Counted from the stretch's first letter, positions 1-11,137 are shown. The stretch: DNA of 64,000 bases from Monodelphis domestica (GCF_027887165.1 NC_077228.1:426721535-426785534); one strand, 5' to 3'. The notes: generated from the letters alone by a model not told the origin. Numbers and translations: made by a program.

Positions 1-838
1 TTTTAATATTTTAGATGTCATAATTCTACCATGTTAGAAGTTGTCCAGTCTGAAAATAATTTAACACCAGTCAAATAAAAGACAAAAATGATAACTAGGA
101 TAAAAGAATGTATTTTTGCTTGTTTATGTTATTAATTTATAAAACATTTTGTTTGGAAAAATTTGAAATAAATCTTCTGCTCCTTTTCATGTTCACAAAT
201 TAATTTTCTTTATAAATGGTTTGGAGAAAAAGACTATATTTTTATGTTTCTTAATTTAATTTTCATTGTTATTTTTGGTAATAACTTTGATATCTAAAAT
301 ATTAAAGCAACACAATATAATTTGGTGATATAACTTACTATGCCAGCAGGATCTACTTCTTCATATTTGATAGCTATTTATATTCATGTAATTTTAATAA
401 CTTCCCAACACAGAATTTATAAGAAGAATCCAATTTATTTATTTAATATGTTTTGTGACCAAAATATGTACTTGATTTATATAATTCAAGTCCTATTCAA
501 ATTTAGAAAATTTGCCTGTAATATATTCAAAAGATCTGAATTAGAATGGCGTAAAAGAAATCTTCACAAAGCCTAGGCTAAAAAAGAAATTATATATTCT
601 AAAACACTGCCTTGCCAGTGTGTTATAGAGAAAATATTATTGAACTACTTTGTAGAAAATCTTAACTATTGAAAAATAATTGTCAGAACCAAGAGTACAA
701 AGGAGCTCAGAAATCACCTCATCTGGCTCACTCTTGATTTCTTTGAAAGCAGAGATGCGGCAGATAAGGGCAATAGTTGATCAAGCTCATTTCTGAAACC
801 CCAGAGAGGATTAAATTATTAGTAGTAGCATATTCTTT
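1..838. other. AT-rich intergenic sequence, no feature recognised
   Basis: AT-rich DNA with chance open frames only (for example 340-576). No repeat family, exon or RNA recognised. Confidence 0.5.
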
Positions 839-948
839 TATCTCTCTCTCTCTCTCTTTCTCCCTCCCTCCCTTCCTCTCTCTCTCTGTCTCTCTCTCTG
901 TCTCTCTCTCTGTCTCTCTCTCTGTCTCTCTCTCTCTCTGTCTCTCTC

Positions 949-1032
<84 letters not shown>
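839..1032. repeat. CT-rich microsatellite with TCTCTCTG variant units
   Basis: A pyrimidine tract of CT repeats with interspersed TCTCTCTG and TCTGTC units and a CCCTCCCTCCCTTCC stretch near 861-876. On the minus strand it gives artefactual Arg-Glu repeat frames. Not coding. Confidence 0.95.
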
Positions 1033-1036
<4 letters not shown>

Positions 1037-1373
1037 CTCCTTCTTCCTCAAGTTTTCCCCTACCCATTTTTTTCAGAGCTTATTGTACTATTCAACTAAG
1101 GTGGATTATCTTGAGGGCATTTTTAGATCAAATTGGGAGGAATGCAAATAGATAAAATGGAACAGACATGTGGAGCCACATTTATTCACTATTGCTTCAA
1201 ATCCATTATGTTTTGAAAGGAAGTGAACTTGGCCAGATACATGCAGAAGATTTAAATGAAGGGTTAGAAGCAACACAGTTTTAAAGCATTCATTTTATAA
1301 TTTTGTAAATATAACAAGTGATTAACAAATGCTTGTTGATTGGTTGGATTTCAGAATTTTTCTAAGATTACTT

Positions 1374-1949
1374 AATATTGTAAGAAAAAATATTACCTTT
1401 AGCAATAAGAAAAAAGTAATTGAAGGAATTAAAGTATTCAATGAGGAAACTAAAGTATCAATCCTTACAGATGATATGATAATATACTTAGAGAATCCTA
1501 GAAAACCAAGTAAAAAATTAGTTGAAATAATAAATAGCTTTAGTCAAGTTGTAGGATACAAAATAAATCCACATAAATCATCAGCATTTCTATATATATA
1601 TATATATTACCAACAAAGTTCAGCAGTAAGAGATAGAAAGAAAAATTCCATTTAAAATAACTCTAGACAATATAAAATACCCGGGAATCTACTTACCAAG
1701 ACAAACCCAGGGATTAAAGTGACACAATTACAAATTACTTTTCATGCAAATAAAGTCAGAACCAAACAACTGGAAAGATATTAATTTCTCATGTGTAGGT
1801 AGAGCTAATAAAAACAAAAATAACAATTCTACATAAATTAATTTACTTATTCAGTGCCATACCAATCAAACTACCAAAAAAAACTATTTTATAGAACTAG
1901 AAAAAATAATAAAATTCATCTAGAAAAACAAAAGGACAAGAATATCAAG
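1374..1949 (+). mobile_element. Outer LINE-1, fragment 1 (ORF2 reverse-transcriptase region)
   Basis: Translation gives L1 ORF2 reverse-transcriptase peptides: NIVRKN, KVIEGIKVFNEETKVS, then LTDDMIIYLENPRKPSKK and VGYKINPHKSSAFLY. The catalytic F/YADD position reads LTDD (1464-1475), and a TA run interrupts the frame near 1592, so it is dead. 5'-truncated; the element continues at 2744-3333 and 7353-7577 after two later insertions. Confidence 0.85.
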
Positions 1950-2739
1950 TGTGAAGCTTGGATTTGGCTATCCTTTGATTGTAACAATGAAGGTACTTAG
2001 CTCTTCCTTGATTATGAAGATTTAAATTGTAACTCATGTCTATTTTTAGATTTTAATCCCCATAAGTGTAAACACCCTACTTAAAAGTTAAGTATGAAGA
2101 TCTGACCATTTAGATCTAATCACCAAAAGTGAAAATATCCCACTTAATCATGAAGTGGGAGGTCTGTGACTCAGGTGTGTGATAGTGGGTAACGAATCAG
2201 AATTGACTAACTGACTTCTGGGCAGTCCTAGAGTAGAGTGTCAGCTGTGATTGGTAGATGTGGAATTAGGGGAAGTGACACAAGAAAAAAGCCTTTAAGA
2301 GAAAGAGTGCTACAAAGAGTTGGGGAATTCTTGGAACAGAGTTCAACTTGGACTTCCACTTCTGCTGGATATCAATTCTTCATGCTTTTGAGTTGAGGCT
2401 GGTGAAAAGGAGCAGAAGAATCTGCTGACTGGACTGACTCTTGGTAAGTGAAAAGCTGATTCTTAACTGCTGGATTTTCTGAAGAGACTTCCCAGATCTT
2501 CAGCTTTGCTGAGGCCCACTGTAACTAATTCTCCCTGCCTGGAGAGGCCAAAAGTAAATTACTTAGTGCTCAGGCTAGATATCTTACCTTATCCTCTCTC
2601 TGATTTCTTGCTTCCCTCTTCATACATTTTGTAAATAAATTGTAATAAAATCTCTTTGGAATTAATTAAATTCCTGGAGACCAATCTCTTAAGTAATCAA
2701 GTCCAATCCTTTTACAAATAACCCCTTTCCCCCCTTACA
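1950..2739 (+). mobile_element. Solo LTR of a class I-like endogenous retrovirus
   Basis: A 790-bp unit starting TGTGAAG and ending CTTACA interrupts the outer L1 precisely. The 4-bp sequence CAAG at 1946-1949 is repeated at 2740-2743, as expected of retroviral integration. Inside are a TTTAAG promoter-like motif near 2294 and AATAAA polyadenylation signals near 2634-2649, placing U3-R-U5 on the plus strand. No internal viral genes: a recombined solo LTR. Confidence 0.8.
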
Positions 2740-2743
2740 CAAG

Positions 2744-3333
2744 GGAATTAATGAAAAAAAATGTGAAGGAAGGTGGCCTAGCAGTATCAAATCTCAAATC
2801 TTACTATAAAGCAGTACTTATCAAAATCATCTAGTACTGGCTAAGAAAATAGAATGGCAGATCAGTGGAATAGATTAGATGTGCAATATATAGGGGTAAT
2901 TGATGTTAGCAATCTCATGTTTGATAAGCCCAAAGACCTGAGCTTTTAGAATAATAACTCACTATTTAACAAAAACTGCTATGAAAATGGGAAAAAAGTA
3001 TGGCAGAAACTAGGTATAGACCAATATCTCTCACTCTATACCTAGATAAATATGGGTATATGGTTTAGAAAAAGAGTGATACAATAACTAAAATATGGGA
3101 ACATAGAATAGTTTATCTGGCAGATTTTTGGACCATGGACATATTCATGACCAAACAAGAAATAGAGAGCTTTATAAGATGTGAAATGAATAATTTGATT
3201 ATATTAAATTAAAAGGTTTTTGTAAAACAAACAAACAAACAAATGTAACCAAAATTAGAAGGGAAACAACTGGGAAATTTTTTATAACAAATTTATGTGA
3301 TAAAAGTCTCATTTTTCAAATATGTAGAGAACA
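2744..3333 (+). mobile_element. Outer LINE-1, fragment 2 (ORF2, downstream of RT)
   Basis: Continues the L1 ORF2 reading after the LTR: KEGGLAVSNL (near 2766) and SYYKAVLIKI, then FCKTN...KIRREPTG-like peptides (near 3215-3290). Several stops and frameshifts. It joins colinearly with 7353 across the inner L1 insertion. Confidence 0.85.
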
Positions 3334-3346
3334 AAGTCAAATTTAT
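3334..3346. repeat. Target-site duplication of inner L1 (left copy)
   Basis: AAGTCAAATTTAT, identical to 7340-7352. A perfect 13-bp match flanks the minus-strand L1, with its T-rich tail abutting this copy. Confidence 0.9.
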
Positions 3347-3877
3347 TTTTTATTTTATTTTTTAATTTTTATTCAGAATATTTTCCATGGTTACATGATT
3401 CATGATTCCCCCTCTCTGCTTACTCCTTCCCCCTCCCTAAACTGACAAGCAGTTCCACTGGGTTATCCACGTGTCATTGTTCAAAACCTATTTCCATGTT
3501 ATTCATATTTGCAATAATTCTTTAACATCAAAACCCTAATCATATCCCTATCACACTATGTGATCGAGCATATATTTTTCTAATGCTTTTCTGGTTCCAC
3601 ATTTCTTTCTCTGGATGTGGATAGCATTCTTTCTCCCAAGTTCCTTTGGATTGTCTTGGGTTATTGCATTGCTCCTGATAGAAAAGTCAATTACATTCAA
3701 TTATACCACAGTTTATCAGTCTCTGTGTACAGTGTTCACCTGGTTCTGCTCCTTTCACTCTTCATCCATTCCTGGAGGTCTTTCCAGTTCACACAGAATT
3801 CCACAATTTATTCAACCATTCCCAAATTGATGGACACTCCCTCATTTTCCAATTTTTTGCTACCACAAAGAGCACGG

Positions 3878-5500
3878 CTATAAATATTTTGTACAAGTCT
3901 TTTTCCTCATTATCTCTTTGGGGTACAAACCCAGCAGTGGCATGGCTGGATCAAAGGGAAGGCATTCATTTAAAGGCCTTTGTGCAAAGTTCCAAATTGC
4001 CTTCCAGAATGGTTGGACCAATTCATAACTCCACCAGCAGTGTGTTAGTTTCCCAATTTTGCCACATCCCCTCCAACATTTATCACTTTCCTTTGATGTC
4101 ATATTGGCCAATCTGCAAGGTGTACGGCAGTACCTCAGAGTTGTTTTAATTTGCATTTCTCTAATCAGGAGGGATGTAGAATACTTTTCCATGTGCTTAT
4201 TGATAGTGTTGATTTCATCATGTGAAAACTGCCTATTTGTTTGTCAATTGGAGAATGGCTTGATCTTTGTCAGAGAATTTTGTTATAAAAATGTTCTCCC
4301 AGTTTGTTGCTTTCCTTCTAATTTTTGTTGCATTGGTTTTGTTTGTTCAAAAACTTTTTAATTTGATATAATCAAAGTCATTGATTTTACATTTTGCAAT
4401 GTTCTCTATCTCTTGCTTGATCTTAAATTCCCTCCTTTCCCACAGATTTGACAGGTATACTGATTTATGTTCATCTAATTCATTTATGAATTCATTCTTT
4501 ATATTTAAATCATTTACCCATGTTGAATTTATCTTTGTATAGGGTATATGATGTTGATTTAAGCCTAATTTTTTCCATACTGTTTTCCAATTTTCCCAGC
4601 AGTTTTTGTCAAGTAGTGAATTCTTGTTCCAAAAGCTGGGGTCTTTGGGTTTATTGAACACTAGCCTGAGGTCATTTACCCCTAATCTACTCTATTGATC
4701 CACCCTTCTGTCTCTTAGCCAATACCATATTGTTTTGATGACCACTGCTTTACAATTCAGTTTAAGATCTGGTACTACTAGACCCCCATCCTTCACATTT
4801 TTTTTTCATTATTTCCCTTGATATTCTTGATCTTTTTCTGTTCTAGATGAGCTTTGTTATATATATTTTTTCTAATTAAGTAAAAAAGTTTCTTGGTATT
4901 TTGATAGGTATGGCATGGAATAAATAAATTAGTTTAGATAGGATTGTCATTTTTACTATATTAGCTTGTCCTACCCAGGAACAATTAATGTTTTTTCAAT
5001 TGTTTAGATCTAGTTTTAATTGTGTAAAAAATGTTTAGTAGCTGTGTTCATATAATTCCAGTGTTTGTTTTGGCAGATAGATTTCTATATATTTTATATT
5101 GCCTAGAGTGATTTTAAATGGAGTTTCTCTTTCTAACTCATGCTGCTGAATTTTGTTGGAAATATATAGAAATACTGATGATTTATGTGGGTTTATTTTG
5201 TACCCTGCAACTTTAGTAAAGTTATTAATTATTTCCACTAGCATATTACTTGATTTTCTGTGGTTCTTTAAGTAGACCATCATATCATCTGCAAAGAGTT
5301 ATAGTTTAGTCACCTCACTGCCTACTTTAATCCCTTCAATTTCTTTTTCTTCTCTAATTGCTACTTCTAGCATTTCTAGTACAATATTAAATAAAAGAGG
5401 TGATAATGAGCATCCTTCCTTCATTCCTGATCTTCTTGAAAAGGCTTCTAACTTGTCCCCATTGAAGATGATATTTGCTGATGGTTGATACATCATATTA
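3878..5500 (-). pseudogene. Inner L1 ORF2 remnant (RT core to C-terminal zinc knuckle)
   Basis: Minus-strand blocks in order: [13 protein letters not shown], then [16 protein letters not shown] and EIEGIKVG (5299-5496); the catalytic FADD is retained at 5284-5295, but an in-frame TAA (5299-5301) sits one codon before the LFADD motif. GYKINPHKSS and TLGNIKYIEIYLPKQT follow (5035-5283), then WKTVWKKLGL and LWERREFK (4347-4661), and the C-terminal KCWRGCGKIG...HCWW Cys/His block and PLLGLYP (3878-4192). The N-terminal endonuclease is absent. Non-functional. Confidence 0.9.
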
Positions 5501-5519
5501 TCATAATCAACTTATTTTC

Positions 5520-6454
5520 CACCTTCCTTCTCAGTAAATTCCTTCTAACTTCTCTATTACTGAGAATAATTTTTGAGAATTATAGACATTCTCCTTCCAT
5601 GTAGATATCCAAACATTTTTGCCTTAATGAGTCCCTTAAATTTTCTTTTTTATTTAATCTGGGTTGTAAACCCAAATCTTTTGCCTTCCTGAATATCATA
5701 TCTCATGCCTTACTATCCTTTAATATAGGATTTACTAGGTCCTGAATGATCCTTATTGTAGCTGCATGGTATTTGAATGGTTTCTTTCTGGCAGCCTGAA
5801 GTATTTTTTCCTTGGCTTGGTGGCTCTTATATTTAGCTATTACATTCCTGGAAGTTGTCAATTGAGGATTTCTTTCTTGAGGTGATCTATGAATTCTTTC
5901 AATTTCAATTTTATTTTCTTATCAAGGATCTCTGGGCAGTTTTCTTTGATAATTTCTTATAATATGATATCTAAAGTATTTTCTTCAACATGGCTTTCAG
6001 GTAATCCAATAATTCTCAGATTGTCTCTCCTCAACCTGTTTTCTTGGTCAGTTACTTTTTCAATAAAATATTTGATGTTTTTTCTGTTTTTTTTTCTTCA
6101 TTCCTTTGATTCTGCTTTATTATTTCTTGATTTCTCATGAAATCATCAGTTTCTAGATGGTCAATTCTGATTTTTAAGGCCTGGCTTTCCTCTGTCAGTG
6201 TTTGGTTCTTTTTCAATTGGCCTGTTTCTTCTTGTATCACTTTTATTTCTCTTCCCCACTTTTCCTCTACCTCTAATAATTGGTTTTTGAAGTCTTTTTT
6301 CAGCTCTTCCAGAATCTGTGTAAAATCCATATTTTTCTTTTGGAATTTGGGTATGTTTCCTTTGCTTTTTCTGTTCCCTTCTGTGTCCCATGCCTTGTTC
6401 TTTTTCTCCATAAAAAGTCTTTAGAGTTAGGTGCTTTTTTGATTGTTTGCTCAT
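5520..6454 (-). pseudogene. Inner L1 ORF1 remnant (coiled coil plus RNA-binding part)
   Basis: Starts MSKQSKKHLTLKTF at 6454; the frame shifts near 6400 to one running 6411-6052 that is rich in Glu/Lys heptad-like segments (FTQILEELKKDF, LLEVEEKWGREIKVIQEE), the coiled coil of L1 ORF1p. Downstream, DNLRIIGLPES and KPRKKYFRLPE-like stretches (5800-6040) match the C-terminal RNA-binding half, broken by stops. Known role of the family: trimeric RNA chaperone of the L1 ribonucleoprotein. Confidence 0.8.
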
Positions 6455-7339
6455 TTTTCCTATCTAATTATAAGTAAGCTCTATTTTCTGGGGAGTTTGG
6501 AGGTACCCTCTTAAACTTCAGTTCTTCCTTGGTGTTATTTTTGGCTTATTTTCTGGGTTGTTACTAGTTTACCAGATGGTCTGAGGGCTGAAAGCTCTGA
6601 CAGTCCCCTCCCCTCTGCTGATTCATTTGACCTTTGAGATGCTGATAGCTTAAAGTCTTTCCTCAGGTTTGGATATAAGCCTTTGATCTCAGTCTGAACT
6701 TGATCAGGTCAAGTGCTGATCAAATTCTAGCCCCAAGACTAGGGTCATGGTTTTGGTCTCAAGGTATTATTGTTTCAATCAGGCACACCTCTTGATTGCC
6801 CTGTCCTGGAGCTTCATCTTTAGTTTTGGGCAAAACATCCCAGGGAGGCTCCCCCTGAGAACTGTGTGCTCACCCCAAGCCCAGACTGGGATTCCTGACT
6901 TCCCTCTCAGCTGGGACTCTGGACTTCTCCACAGGTTTGCAATTTCAAGGGGTGTTAGTTAGCTTGGACCACTATTTGGCTGGCAGGATCTCAGAGTCTG
7001 ACTTAGCTTGTGCTTCAGTTTGAAACCTGTGAGAGAAGATGTGTGGGGTGGTGGGGGTGTGTGGTTTGCTCTTGGCTTGCTCTTCACTCGCTGTTATGCC
7101 TCTTACTAGCTCTGCTCCCCTCTCACTTCAGTTTCCCAGATGATCTCTGCCTACCTTTTGGATTTTTCTCTTTTTTGAAGGTTGTTTCCCTTTGTCTCTT
7201 TGTTGTTTTTTTTCACCCCTGTATTCATTTTGTAGTGATATTTTACTTTTGGTCAGACAGGATTTTCGTGGTAAAAGGGTTCACTGCTGTCCTATTTACT
7301 TACTCCTCCATCTTTGAGGATGAGAGTATTAAGGCCCCT

Positions 7340-7352
7340 AAGTCAAATTTAT
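7340..7352. repeat. Target-site duplication of inner L1 (right copy)
   Basis: AAGTCAAATTTAT, identical to 3334-3346, directly after the L1 5' end. Confidence 0.9.
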
Positions 7353-7577
7353 AAGAATATGAGCCATTTACCAATTGACAAATGGTCAAAGGATATGAAC
7401 AATGAATATTCAAATGAAGAATTCAAAACTAACACAATCCCTCTTCATTAGAGAAATGCAAATAAAAAAACACAGAGGTACTACCTCACACTTATCAGAT
7501 TGGTCAATATAACAGTAAAAAAAGTGATAAATGTTGGAGGGAATGTGGAACAATTGGGTCACTAATGCATAAGTGGT
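7353..7577 (+). mobile_element. Outer LINE-1, fragment 3 (ORF2 C-terminal region)
   Basis: Resumes the plus-strand ORF2 exactly where 3333 stopped: HLPIDKWSKDMN-like, then NEYSNEEFKT, REMQIK and MLEGMWN peptides. Ends abruptly within ORF2 at about 7577, where a repeated TAAGG and a SINE-like tail follow. Confidence 0.8.
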
Positions 7578-7605
7578 AAGGTAAGGTAAGGGTTTAAAAA
7601 AAAGA
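7578..7605 (+). repeat. TAAGG repeat and SINE-like tail joined to L1
   Basis: TAAGGTAAGGTAAGGGTTTAAAAAAAAG resembles the GGTAAGGGTTTAAAAA 3' end of the WALLSI-type SINEs elsewhere in the window (17380-17397), but the SINE body is missing. Confidence 0.5.
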
Positions 7606-7624
7606 ATAACAGCAGATGATAGGA

Positions 7625-7790
7625 TCATCCCATAAACCACAGAGTAAGTTTAGAGATGGAAGAAATCTCAAAAGTCATCAAGACCAATATTCTCATTTTT
7701 TGATAAGGAAAGGGTCTGAGAGAAGTGATATGACTTGTCTGATAAAATAAGAGCATCAGAATTTGTATATAGATCTTCTTTCTCCACACC
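7625..7790 (-). mobile_element. MIR-type SINE
   Basis: Contains the MIR core in reverse: GAGATGGAAGAAATCTCA, CTCATTTTTTGATAAGGAAA and GAAGTGATATGACTTGTC, like a complement-strand MIR running toward a degenerate tRNA-like head. Old and diverged. Confidence 0.6.
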
Positions 7791-7861
7791 CAACTTTTCC
7801 CCCATCAGATCATGTCTTCTGATACCACATCTACAGAATATCTTGCAGAGTACCAGTGTGA

Positions 7862-7916
7862 TAATATATATATATATATATATATAGCTATACTTATATA
7901 TCTCTATTTATATATA
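7862..7916. repeat. TA-rich microsatellite
   Basis: (TA)n run at about 7864-7886 followed by interrupted TATA/TATCTC units. Confidence 0.9.
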
Positions 7917-7937
7917 TGCATAACATGTTCTTCAGTT

Positions 7938-8178
7938 ATCCAAGGCATATATAACTCTTCATGACTCCATGGGCCATTGCATACCAATACTGTCAATGAG
8001 TTTTCTTGGCAAAGATACTGGAGCAATCTGCCATTTTTTCCTTAAGCAGATTAGGGCAAATAATGGTTAAGTGACTTTCCTAGGGTCAAATAGCTAGTAA
8101 GTGCCTGAGGCCAGATTTAAATTCAGGTCTTCCTGACTCCAGACCAAGCATTTTATCCACTGAGCCATTTAGCTAGTT
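7938..8178 (-). mobile_element. Mar-1-type CORE-SINE
   Basis: Reverse orientation: Bov-B/RTE-like tail side first (GTTTTCTTGGCAAAGATACTGG), then core (GTTAAGTGACTTTCC), then tRNA-like head complement (CTGACTCCAGACCAAGCATT...CCACTGAGCCATTTAGCTAG). Near full length. Family known to be tRNA-derived and mobilised by an RTE-clade LINE. Confidence 0.85.
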
Positions 8179-8635
8179 CTGTATATAACTTTTTAATATA
8201 ATATTATTTAGTTATATATAATCAACATAACCATAGACTATACATATTACATAAAATATATATTCTAAAGGAAAAGATGGTCTTCAATGAATGAATAGAA
8301 AATACTTAATAAGAAGACATCTAAGTGAGTCATATAGAATGAAAAAGACACTAAAGATGTATGACAGAAAAAGAATGATACATTTGAAGTTCTCTATACC
8401 ATTACCCACAAACTCTTTGCAAAGAACATTTTTAGCATTCTCCTAAGAGGAAAATAATTTGAAAAATGCAAATATAAGTTGAAATATTATGTCTCATTAT
8501 TAAGGAATGTTTTCCATTTTGCAATAATTTTTCCAGGCTCTTTTTAAGGTATCTTCCTCTTTTAGTCTATTTTTCAGGGTTGTTTTTATTTAAGCATTCA
8601 ATGTTGATTATATTTAGACCTTTTACACCTTCATG
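8179..8635. other. AT-rich sequence, nothing recognised
   Basis: AT-rich with no detectable repeat or coding signal. Confidence 0.4.
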
Positions 8636-8743
8636 ACCTTGGGATAAAGCTCTTAACCACTCTGGGACCAGTTTCCTTATCTGTAAAATGAAAGCTATAG
8701 GCTGGATGACCTTGAAGGTCTCAGTTCTAAATCTATGATCTTA
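8636..8743 (+). mobile_element. MIR SINE fragment
   Basis: ACCTTGGGATAAAGCTCTTAA, CAGTTTCCTTATCTGTAAAATG and TCTCAGTTCTAAATCTATGATC are MIR core and 3' sequence. Confidence 0.8.
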
Positions 8744-9061
8744 GGTCCTGTGGTGATACGAGGATTATAGAAAATACATCATGTTAAATTGCATTGCAAA
8801 TCTTTTTGTGGGAGAGATACTAAATAGGGAATTTAAGGAGGAGCAAGGAAATGTATAGATTACAATTGAATTTAATTATTCTAGCAGACACTGTTGTCTT
8901 TAATCTGTTTTGTTCAAAAAAGTACAAGTTTGATTTAAATCTCTGGGATCTAGGGAGAGCATAGCTATGCTGTTTGGGCAATCTTCCTAAGGTTTGGGTT
9001 TTTTCTGATCCTCTGTGTAGAAGCTTGCTACAAAGCAGAGTTTGTCTCTATTCCTCAAGTA
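8744..9061. other. Unclassified intergenic sequence
   Basis: No repeat, coding or RNA signal seen. Confidence 0.4.
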
Positions 9062-9345
9062 TCATTTTTTTTTGGATAATACATGTTTTATTTTTTATAT
9101 TTTTTCCATGTTACATGTAGATATAATTTTAACAATTTAAAAAAAATTTTGCAATCCATGTTCTTACCTTCCTCCCCAAGACAGCAGGTAGTATAATCTA
9201 AATTGTACATATGCTATCATGCAATATATAATTTCCTGTTCACTATATTGTGAATGAAGATACATAGCTCTTATACTAGAGAAAAATTCATGGAAGAAAT
9301 GAAGTAAAAAATGATCCAGGTGTCATTTGAACTAAAATTGTGTGG
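9062..9345 (-). mobile_element. L1 3' UTR-like fragment
   Basis: T-rich start, then TTTTGCAATCCATGTTCTTACC and CCTCCCCAAGACAGCAGGTA, TGTACATATGCTATCATGCA and TTGTGAATGAAGATACATA. The same order of motifs occurs at 21250-21540, so it is a repeat; I read it as the complement of a marsupial L1 3' UTR. Confidence 0.5.
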
Positions 9346-10787
9346 TATTTTCACATTGTGGGGTCAATTTCCTGGGGCCAGAAGCATCTGTAATGATAAG
9401 TCCATTCAAAATCATCACTGACTACATTTCTGAGAGAATCAGTTCTATAACCCCAATGAGGGAATTTTGAGTGCTCAGAGCATTTGCAATGTACCATGCT
9501 ATGGATCTGGAAATATGGGAGGGAATAGCTATATTAATGAAACCTTGGCTCCATCATCAAAGCATAAGTAATACTAGAAAAATGTTATTGAAATCAGTGT
9601 TTCCCTAGTTAACTTGTAAGTTTCTGTATTCTATTTTTGTAACTAGTTTTGCACACGTCATATACTCAGTAGGGATTTTAAAAAAAGGATATAAAACTGT
9701 AGGATTGAGTCTGTTTCAACTGTTTTTTGTTTGTTTGTTTCTATTTTGCCCAATAGCTTTTTCTATTCTTTATCCCATTTTGAAATTTCTCTTTATTATG
9801 ACCCTCTAAAAATTTCTGCACAGGAACCTTATTAGATTTTATTTTTCTTTCACGAATGTCTTGGGGGAATTCTATTTTTGTTCTCTCATTTGATATCTGA
9901 CTTCTCAATCAATTCAGTGTATTATTAAATTCTTTTATCTTTGACCTGATCTGACTCTTTCCCAGCCATTCCTAAACTATTTTACATCTATTGTGCAGGC
10001 CTGATCATCTTTCCTTTAGTTATTATTCTAAATTTCTCTAAAGCATAAATTCAAAAAGTTATTGCATATCCCAAGTTTTCTCTTTGCTCACAACTTTCTG
10101 TTCATTTTTGAGGAATGTGTTTGTGTTTGCATGTGTGTGTGTTTCAGTCAGAGGAGTCTGACAGAAAGAAACTACTAAATTTTTTAAAAAGTTATATAGA
10201 GATAGATGAGAAAGGTATTGTCAAAAATTTGGAATAATGAATTGACTTAGCTCTATGGAAATGATAGAAGCACTCTGCTATTAAATATAATCAATGGTGA
10301 ACACTTAAATGAAACTAGTCCTGAGCTGTGGACTGAAAGGAGCAGACATCGTAAATAGAGCCTTAGAAATAATTGTAACATCTGGATCATTCCTTAATAA
10401 TTAGATATAATATTATGAGTTTTTCCCTCTAGGAAGAATCCTAAGAAATATGTGGTTTTGGAGGGCATTAGTACAGTCTTAAATACAGAAATATCACAGA
10501 GGTAGGATAAAGAATCTGAGGTTATTTAGGTAAGCCTTGAGTTCCTCATGGATGAATTTAATAACTTTGACTCCACTCATATCTTCTCTGACTGCCCTTG
10601 AGTAGCTACTGCTGTTGATAATCCCTTCTGCTTTAGAACCTGTTTGTCCTTGGTTTCTGAGTTACAAATATCTCCAAATTCTCTTCTACAGTCATGTCAT
10701 TTGCTGGATGCAGCTTTATACTCTGCATTCTTGAAATGGTTCTTTTTCTCCTTTTTATTCCTATATAAACATTTAATACAAGCATCT
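9346..10787. other. Intergenic sequence, nothing recognised
   Basis: Includes a T-rich GTTT run near 9725 and a short GT run near 10124-10142. No coding exon, RNA or identifiable repeat. Confidence 0.4.
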
Positions 10788-10800
10788 ATTTGTTCTTTAA

Positions 10801-11001
10801 AAAAAAACCACTTACTTTCTGTCTTAGATTTGGTTCTATGTGTCATTTCCAAGACAGGAGGGTAGTACGGGCTAGGCAAGTGACTTAAGTGATTTGTCCA
10901 GGATTCAACTGCTAGAAGGTATCACAGATCAGATTTGAACCAGCAACTCTCATCTCTAAGCCTGGTTTCTTGTCCGGTGAGCCATATAGAAGTCCAAGTT
11001 T
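10801..11001 (-). mobile_element. WALLSI-type tRNA-derived SINE with target duplication
   Basis: Complement of the SINE seen at 17225: A-tail complement, CTTACTTTCTGTCTTAG, GGCTAGGCAAGTGACTTAAG, GATTTGAACC and CATCTCTAAGCCTGG. Flanks 10788-10800 (ATTTGTTCTTTAA) and 11002-11014 (ATCTGTTCTTGAA) match at 11 of 13, an aged target duplication. Confidence 0.8.
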
Positions 11002-11137
11002 ATCTGTTCTTGAAGGTACTATAGAAGGACGGAACTTTTCAGTAAGCATTTATTTCCATTTTGTCAAAATGATGATTCACATTCATAAAAAATTTTGCTT
11101 TACATTTTTTCAACAATCCTGAGTCATAAGTAGTCTA

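Larger units (their letters stand above)
3347..7339 (-). mobile_element. Inner LINE-1, 5'-intact, internally deleted
   Basis: Minus strand: the 3' poly-A tail (T-rich at 3347-3371) is at the low end, the 3' UTR at about 3372-3870, ORF2 remnants at 3878-5500, ORF1 remnants at about 5520-6454 and the 5' UTR at 6455-7339. The 5' end reads AGGGGCC... with CAAAGATGG 24-32 nt inside it (7308-7316, complement), matching the YY1-type motif at L1 transcription starts. Flanked by a perfect 13-bp duplication. At 3993 bp it is about 2 kb short of a full L1: endonuclease and the first part of reverse transcriptase are missing. Confidence 0.92.

Noticed and set aside
841..1032. CRISPR-like regular spacing of TCTCTCTG units
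   Set aside because: Simple-sequence repeat without unique spacers; a vertebrate genome.
728..1067. Minus-strand frames of about 80-107 codons with Arg-Glu repeats
   Set aside because: Pure translation of the CT microsatellite; no independent coding signal.
3615..4361. Plus-strand frames of about 70-100 codons
   Set aside because: Antisense of L1 ORF2 end and 3' UTR.
6747..7354. Plus-strand frames of 71 and 114 codons at 6747-7354
   Set aside because: Antisense of the inner L1 5' UTR.
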